Position numbers and translations under genes: made by a program
Assembly (NCBI GenBank): GCA_000827495.1
Contig: KN817654.1
Location: 16,537 to 80,536 of the forward strand
DNA from: Hypholoma sublateritium FD-334 SS-4
Lineage: Eukaryota > Basidiomycota > Agaricomycetes > Agaricales > Strophariaceae
Direction of reading: 5' to 3'
DNA length: 64,000 nt
Notes under the pieces: generated by a model
The model's database searches: none
What the model was told of the DNA's origin: nothing
What the model saw: only the letters and a program-made list of their open reading frames with translations
Shown: positions 57,344 through 64,000 of the stretch, piece after piece
How positions within the stretch are numbered: position 1 is the stretch's first letter
How the letters are laid out: every line of letters begins with the position of its first letter

Positions 57344-58125
57344 TTACCATTCTCTGATGTTTAAATATGACAGTACTGGCTGGACAGACTGGGGTGTCGC
57401 GCTGACTGACTCCGCATCCGTATTGGTGGCATTGGACACCATAATCTTCTTGACATGTGTTTTAATGCTGGCGGTGCTGATACTGTCTTCATTTTCATTG
57501 TTCACATCACCGCCGCCGCCTGAAAGCAAGTCATACAATTCTAAGGCAATGTTAGTTGAAGGAACATTTGAAGAATAGTGTATGTAAAGATAGTGACTCA
57601 CCCTGCCCTGCCTTCTTTGATAGAAACACCTCCATCATATCCTGCTTTCCTTCAGCCATGCTGGTTACGAGAATGTTGGTGGTCTCATTGCCGAGCAGAT
57701 GAATAGACAATATGGGGTTCTTCTGTGGCTGCCGATGTACGCGACCTGTCATCTGGAGAACATCTTGGGCACTCCATGGTTGGTCCTAAAGGTAACCATC
57801 AGAAAGGATTTTAGAAGCTAGATAGATAACATACCAGGAACATTATCATTGAACAGAACACCAGGTTTATACCAGTTGTCCTGATAGACAACAGCGCGAG
57901 CACGCAGTACTTGGATTGAAGACAAAATTTCTTGAGGATTTCAGTATGCTTGTCGAAGGACATGCTGCCATTGATAGTGAGCACCTCCATTCCGTAGAGT
58001 AAAAAGATCTAGAGACATATGAACAAATGTTCAGTGAAATAAAATAGACTTACATTTATAACCCAACTTATCATCAACGGAAACTCTGTGAATACAACGA
58101 TCTTGCCAACATTTGTTGCATTTTA
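57344..58125 (-). pseudogene. SNF2-family helicase, C-terminal fragment
   Basis: SNF2 ATPases remodel chromatin. Five minus-strand exons join cleanly: to 58054 (KIVVFTEFPLMISWVIN), 58008-57835 (MEVLTINGSMSFDKHTEIL, then TTGINLVFCSMIMFL), 57785-57602 (DQPWSAQDVLQMTGRVHRQP, HLLGNETTNIL) and 57540-57344. These correspond to helicase motifs IV, V and VI of the second RecA lobe. The N-terminal lobe with the P-loop and DEAH box is absent: coding ends at about 58125, where the large palindrome begins. The tail is acidic and short, stopping at 57344. Without motifs I-III the piece cannot be an ATPase. Confidence 0.78.
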
Positions 58126-59276
58126 CGGAGCAGATATTACCATTCCCACCATAAAGAATCAGGGCATGCTCCGTGAGCGCTGGATGGATTCCCACGAAAC
58201 CTGGCAGGGGGAGGCATGCCATATATAGAAATAGGCATGCCAGGTTATTACATAAGCATGCCACTTGCTGCTGATGCTACAGCTGTTTTGGAGTTGTAAT
58301 GAGGCATGCTCCCAGGGTGAGTGTGGGAATATTAAGGTGGACCCATATTAGGAAACTAGACATAAATAGCAATAGGCATGCCCAAATTTGGAGCCAAACA
58401 AATGAAAACTGATGGAGATGGACCAGGTACAAGATGGGGATTTGGGGGCATAAAGGTATATGACCAAATAAACCCCACTTCCAGGTGGCATGCTATTACC
58501 ATATATAGGCATGCCAAAAGGTGTTATGATTNCGAAGATTTTCCAAAAAAAATTAGGTGATTTGGACAAGTATTGGTGGAGCATGCCTCCAATCAGTCAA
58601 ATGTACCACCAGGAGAATATCAGTTGGTATGAGTGACCATCAAGTGATGGCTCCCTACCCATTTCATTGCATTTGCCCATCTATCTCAATCAGTTTCTCG
58701 AGAAACTGATTGAGATAGATGGGCAAATGCAATGAAATGGGTAGGGAGCCATCACTTGATGGTCACTCATACCAACTGATATTCTCCTGGTGGTACATTT
58801 GACTGATTGGAGGCATGCTCCACCAATACTTGTCCAAATCACCTAATTTTTTTTGGAAAATCTTCGAAATCATAATACCTTTTGGCATGCCTATATATGG
58901 TAATGGCATGCCACCTGGAAGTGGTGTTTATTTGGTCATATACCTTTATGCCCCCAAATCCCCATCTTGTACCTGGTCCAGCTCCATCAGTTTTCATTTG
59001 TTTGGCTCCAAATTTGGGCATGCCTATTGCTATTTATGTCTAGTTTCCTAATATGGGTCCACCATAATATTCCCACACTCACCCTGGGAGCATGCCTCAT
59101 TACAAGTCCAAAACAGCTGTAGCATCAGCAGCAAGTGGCATGCTTATGTAATAACCTGGCATGCCTATTTCTATATATGGCATGCCTCCCCCTGCCAAGT
59201 TTCGTGGGAATCCGTCCAGCCCTCACGGAGCATGCCCTGATTCTTTAGGGTGGGAATGGTAATATCCCCTCCGTTA
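58124..59276. mobile_element. giant near-perfect palindrome (foldback element)
   Basis: Two arms of about 576 bp meet at CAGTTTCTC/GAGAAACTG (centre between 58699 and 58700) with no loop. Arms are estimated by eye at about 97% identical. Each arm contains nine GCATGC words, mostly AGGCATGCC or AGGCATGCT. The frames on the two arms are mirror images and not coding. The left edge coincides with the end of the SNF2 fragment. No clear target duplication was found. Confidence 0.92.
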
Positions 59277-59463
59277 CCGATTTCATATAGATAGGCATGT
59301 GCGGCAGCAAGGCGGCAGCTGAGTTTGGCACTGTGGGTTGTATGGCACGCTACATTGCCGACTTGCCGAGCTAGTAATCACGTGCTTTGACTCGTAAACT
59401 GTTCGAAAATGTACAATACGGGTAAAATGACGGGAAAATACTTGGAAAATACCCGAATACGCT
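59277..59463. other. flank between palindrome and KDZ copy 2
   Basis: Under 200 bp, no gene. It includes the 3' end region of KDZ copy 2 and imperfect repeats of GGGTAAAATG/GGAAAATAC type. Confidence 0.5.
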
Positions 59464-62400
59464 CTATATAACATCATAATCATCCACAGGTATTTCATCG
59501 CAACTGTTATTGCCATCGTCGTCGTCGTCGCCGTCGTCGTCAGCGTCGGCATTTTCACAGGGGTTATCACAATTGAATTCCGAGGTATTGAGGGTCTGCA
59601 GCACATTTTTGATGTCGTGCAACGGGGTCTTCCAGAGATGCTCGAAGGATGCAGCAAGGTCTCGCTGCAGCGTTGCTTGCTCCAACGCATATGCCCTAAT
59701 ACCTTCCTTCAATGTGAGACCTACGTCACCTCGGGCATTGGCTTTTTTGTCCCACCAATCAGCCTTCCATTTCAGGGACTCTAACACACGTCGCATCTCC
59801 TCTCGGAGGAGCGTCACTTCCTCAGATGCTCTCCGTACTCGTGCCCTGCTTCGAGCCCACTCAGCGCGAAGAATGTTGTCTTCTTCAGTGGCATCGAGGG
59901 ACAAAGGGGTGGTCTGCCATATCCACGAGAATTCCTTTCTTGTTTCCCCTGTTCCCTTCTTCCGCTTCTTTCTGGTAGTTGGGACGCCCTCAGTCGCCGC
60001 ATCAAGGTCAGGCTCGCTTTCTTCCTCGGTTTCGTCAGCTTCTCCATCGATTTCCATAGGATCGGGTATGGGTGGCGCATGCCCATCCTCCCAGATGCCG
60101 CGGCGAGCAATGTTTTTCTTGGGCTTTGCAGTGGCGAACCCACGAATATCTTTGTTGCGTAATTCACAGTACGTTTTCTCCCAGTCTCCCGGCCCCTCCA
60201 GAGTTAGCTTTGCCTCGCGTGCAACTCGATATTTCTGCACGAACCGAATCGCTCGTAAGTGGACGCGGTCAATGATCGCCCTTGACCGGGTACCCTCTCG
60301 TTGCCCTCGTACGTTCTTATTCTTGAAGTGGACCATTCGAGTCTTCACTCGAAGAGCCTGACGAAGGCCTTGGAGGCTACTGCTGCACTGTGCAGTGCGT
60401 AGCCGTAGCTCCATCTGAGGAAGACCGGGCAAGCAGGCACAAGTAGCCGCTGTCTGCATGTATGAAGCTGGGTAGTTACCTAAGTAGAGAGATATATCCA
60501 CAGCGGAAACTGCCNACTGGGCAACTCATGCATGCTCTGCCTGCCAAATGGCTACGTTTTGAGTGCTACGACGTGCCTTTTGCAGTGCTGTGCTTATTTG
60601 TTTGCACATTGATGTGCATCAAAAGCCAATGTGTGACCTGTTGCTTGCCTCTATTTACATTGTGCAGGCTCAATCATGTCATATTCTGGCCTCAAATCCA
60701 AACAAATGTAAATAATAGCCATCAGCCCAGGCCTAGCATGGGAATAACGCCCAGGCTCAGAATGGAAGGCCAAGCAGGACTTTGCCAAATCCAGCCCAAG
60801 TCCATCTTTTGGGCAGTAGCACATGTGATTCCAAAGTCATCTAATCTAGTTGATATCTAGCTGATAAAAGGCCCTTATCTCATTGTTTTATGCACAGACC
60901 ACTGAATTTCTTTCCATATATGGATAGTTTATGAATTTTAGGGAATTTTAAAAAATATTTGATAATTTTCTGAGGGGGTCAATTTTGCAAATAGGCAGCN
61001 GTTCAAAAATTCATTTTGCATTTTACCAAATAAGGAAGCCACCTACAGTGATGATTTTGGTATATTNGGATAGCTCTGAATTTTCTGCTAATTTAGCAAT
61101 TTTTTTCTCATTTTTCTATTTTTAGACTAGCTTATATAAGATCATGGCTGCCACATTAGGAAACAGTGGCAAGTGCCCATTTCATGCATGTGGGGGTGGG
61201 CCTTGGGCAACTGCCCTATGATGTATCAGTGGGCAACTGCCCAAGGCTTTGGGCAGTTTCCGCTGTGGATATATCACTCTACTCAGGCAACTACCATGGG
61301 TTGATACATGAAAACAGCAGCCATGGTTGAAGCAGGCTGCGTTTCTTTGGACTGAGGAAATAGTGGAAGGAAGCCATAAGTCTACATCTTCAGGGTTGGG
61401 GCTGGAGCTCCATAGCGCCATGGGATTATGTCCAAGGTTGGTTTGAATTTGAAGTAGACCGGGCATGTAGATTGGTTGCAAGGCTTCCCAATTTCGTAAT
61501 TTCTCCTTGAAAATCTTGCGTTGGTCTTGAAGTGCGCTTGTTCGAAGGGATTTGGGGACCTTAGATTGCTCGACGGCGAATGCTTTCAGGCGCCGTCTAA
61601 ACGGAGGAAATGTTAGAAGGACTGTAATAATCTACAGCATACTACTTACTTGGACTCCTCCAGCTCCAAGCCCATCGTTAGGAATGACGATGCGGACGTT
61701 TGATGCAGAGGTACCCGACCCATTTCCTTTAGTATAGCGGCTTCTTCTTGATCGAGTTGCTTCTGGACCTCATCTTCAGATATACCTATAGCGGTTGGGG
61801 AATTAATAGCGTACATATGCACCTTGAACGTACTTACTCGAATCGAACGTTTGAAATGGATTTGGGAGAGACTTTGGAAACCCATCGGCGTCCCATACCG
61901 CACACATCAGTTCCCATGCGGCGACAGAATCGGGCGGTAGAGACTTCGAAAATCCGCGGTGCGCTTCTTCCTGTTTGTTTCGATTGGAGACTGCTGCCCG
62001 GTACCTTCGGAGTAGTGTTTTTCCTAATTGAAATTATGTCATAAAGTGTTTGCTATGGAAGAGGGGAAAAACGTACCCATAGTCGAGTACTTCAACCAAT
62101 TCCAATGGCCGAAGTTATCATCAAGTACATCTTCCCGCGTTCCAGGCCCCATTGTCCTCGTTGAGCCAGCAAGTGGATTGTGTGACCCCCAAAGGCGTTC
62201 GGGACATTCGCCATCAGATAGTCCGACTCCTTCCGCGAGGTTGAATGAGTACTGCTCGTGAAATTTCTCAAGGTGGGCAGGCTCGTGGAATTTGGGAATT
62301 AATGGCCTTAAACTAAGACCCGTTCGAGGCTGCAGTTCTCTCGGCCACATTGGGATTCTTTGGAATATGTTTATAAACCACTGGCACACTATATCATAGA

Positions 62401-64000
62401 TGATGGCTACCAATAGCACCTCCATCGATTTGACCGCAGACGCAAAAATATAGTCCATGTTTGCATATCTATACCGCAGATAAGTTATATTGACTTTACC
62501 GTACACATGTTCAGACGCACCGTTCACCCTTTTGCAGATTTCCGACTGCGTTTGGGAGCACCATCTCGCTGCGGACGCACAGGGCACCACTCACGCCGGT
62601 ATATCGGAGGCCACGTGTATTCTGGGTCGTTGCCTTAGCAAGTGCCTGGAATCCTACGCAGGTACTAATCTAGAGAGACTTCAGCATAGCAGGAGGTCAC
62701 GAGAACAATGCAGCTCACATCCTCAGCGTCAGCCTGACTTAAAACATACGCCTCGTATGGTTCGCGCGGAGTCATGTAGGCCATACCGTTTCCGAGGCCC
62801 GGATCCGTCGAAAAATTGGAGACAAGATGATTCTTTAACCTAAAATTAGCATCCATGCACACTAAGGTCGCGTATAAAAACCTAAAACGAGAGTTTGTTC
62901 AGTAAATATGGGCCCAAAGTGAAATTTCAACGTTATAATACTCACTGTTTTTCTGCTGGAGCATCCGCCCAATCCTCAGGCAAGTTAATACCAGGTCGAG
63001 GACAGGAGGGGCAGATGATTGCTAGTTCACCATTGTGGGTACCTGAGGCACCCATTGGATCATGGCCACGTCCGCCACGTTTGAGTGACTTAAGATGGCG
63101 CCATTGGGTGAGGCATCGCATAGTTGGCCTATAACGAGAGCGAGGCATCTGTATGCCAGTGTTGTTACTTAAACGTTCGATCGAGCGATACATATCGTGA
63201 GTTGAAACCTTCCCCATGAGCGAAAACAGGTGGAGGAGCTTGAGGAGTGAGAACGTCACGCACGTTCTCACCTGGTTCTGACTTGCTGGATACAGTCTGC
63301 GACGAAGCAACTGCAAATCGCGGGGTACTTCTCGATTGCAGCCGCAATAGCTGAGTGCCACGTCGTGGACGCCAGTCGTATGTATAACCCGGAGGCGATC
63401 ATCGCAGGCAACCGGTGCCGGGCATCTTAAACTGCCATGGTTGAGGTGTAACACAAGCCCAATTTCCTTCAACGTTGTTTTTACAAACGTTAAACCATTC
63501 CATTTCTAATCAAGAGAATGAGACGGCAAACAAGAGGAGAATTTGATACTGTGGGGCGTACCTCGACGTTGTGGAAGGGATTAAGCTGGTGTCTCCGAAT
63601 GAAGCACCTGCCGCATGTGAGGTCCGGCAAGAAACAGTCTTGACAGCGATATTTAGCGACCGTGATTTCCTTACTTCCCCTTGAAATACAATCGGGGCAC
63701 TGTGTGTCTCGAGAAAAATCACCCCGGCCGTCACGCCTGATGATTTCGTCGAGGTAGCGGTCGCGAGCGGTTTCTTTCCAATATACATGGGGCCTCGCCT
63801 GTGAAATACTTAATTCAGACACAGATATACTGTACATGTAGAGACACACATACCGAGGCCTTGCTTCGCTTCTTTTTTGCTTTGAAGATAAAGATGTCTC
63901 CCATAACATCTTCGACATTGGCATACAGTGCTTTGTTGTACCGGCCACTGTCTGGGTCAAGTGAGAATTCATGGCTCTCTTCGGGAGCCCAGCTATCTCC
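59464..64000 (-). mobile_element. KDZ transposase copy 2 with CxC2 cluster, interrupted only by a MITE
   Basis: Exons with clean GT-AG borders run 63854-window end, 63798-63562, 63504-62946, 62881-62719, 62669-62521, 62468-62077, 62023-61838, 61785-61650, 61596-61330 and, after the insertion, 60438-59464. The CxC2 cluster reads CPDC, YRCQDCFLPDLTCGRCFIRR then HQLNPFHNVE. Core motifs follow: DVALSYCGCNREVPRDLQLL, SRYRPTMRCLTQWRHLKSLK, CPSCPRPGINLPEDW, VCMDANFRLKNHL, GERYANMDYIFASA, LIPKFHEPAHLEKFHEQYSF, GPGTREDVLDDNFGHWNW and MVHFKNKNVRGQREGTRSRA. The C-terminus is a coiled coil with an acidic tail ending DDYDVI. No stop or frame break was found in the joined exons. The 5' end continues beyond the window. 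Confidence 0.87.
60439..61329. mobile_element. hAT-like MITE inserted in KDZ copy 2, 8-bp target duplication
   Basis: AAGCAGGC occurs at 60431-60438 and 61330-61337, directly flanking an 891-bp unit. The unit has imperfect terminal inverted repeats of about 70 bp; their most conserved part is GATATATCCACAGCGGAAAC at 60490-60509 and, inverted, at about 61257-61276. The interior is AT-rich without a transposase. Joining the KDZ exon across one copy of the 8 bp keeps the frame (QRNAACLPGLPQMELRL). Eight-base duplications and short TIRs are typical of the hAT superfamily. Confidence 0.85.

Noticed and set aside
58378..59051. Mirror-image 60-78 codon frames in the palindrome
   Set aside because: They are the same sequence read on the two arms and show no coding features.

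Overview
The window is a eukaryotic, almost certainly basidiomycete (Agaricomycetes, probably Polyporales-like) chromosome segment. Evidence: GC-rich coding exons split by many 45-70 bp GT-AG introns, KDZ transposases with a CxC2 cysteine cluster, a Tet/JBP-like 2OG-Fe(II) oxygenase, a Crinkler-type kinase effector, and fungal versions of tRNA ligase, COP9 subunit 1, Atg18 and STT3. Scattered single N bases and one 571-base N run show a draft consensus. Species and chromosome position cannot be read from the sequence.

Layout. 1-25 kb is mostly fragments of normally single-copy housekeeping genes: an E(z)-like PRC2 methyltransferase (378-1660, minus; two more decayed pieces at 14.8-15.2 and 15.6-15.9 kb), Atg18 (stub at 1.8 kb, 5' fragment at 14.2-14.6 kb), RPL11 C-terminus (4.1-4.5), a multi-span membrane protein (4.5-5.7), tRNA ligase (7.3-9.1), a Tet/JBP-like oxygenase (9.35-10.9), dynein heavy-chain tail (12.8-13.5), CSN1 (18.4-19.2), an IBtk-like ankyrin/RCC1 protein (19.5-21.5) and a GPI-anchored Ser/Thr-rich protein (23.5-24.3). 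GC-rich repeats lie at several of the break points. One gene here reads cleanly: a Crinkler-headed nuclease-like/kinase protein (16.2-18.3).

25-39 kb has more complete genes, most carrying a small lesion: Smr-domain protein, STT3 (internal deletion), MATE transporter, agmatinase (damaged metal motif), GABA-type permease, and a 3'-truncated polysaccharide deacetylase.

39-52 kb is repeat-dominated: a GC-rich repeat shared with 12 kb, a small terminal-inverted-repeat element (40.9-41.7), an AT-rich island with two intact divergent genes of unknown function (42.0-44.8), and several copies of a repeat carrying a near-perfect 38-bp palindrome (44.9-51.9).

52-64 kb holds two KDZ transposons facing each other. 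Copy 1 (plus) lost its CxC2 cluster and contains a 1.5-kb block packed with AGCTAG words. Copy 2 (minus) looks intact except for a hAT-like 0.89-kb insertion flanked by an 8-bp target duplication. Between them are a SNF2 helicase C-terminal fragment and a 1.15-kb near-perfect palindrome studded with GCATGC.

How the genes relate: no metabolic or operon-like unit is visible. The region is best read as a rearranged, transposon-rich accessory segment that has collected host gene pieces, in which the reading frames still clean are those of selfish or conflict-type genes (KDZ copy 2, the Crinkler kinase, the AT-rich pair). Some one-base frameshifts could be consensus errors, given the scattered Ns.
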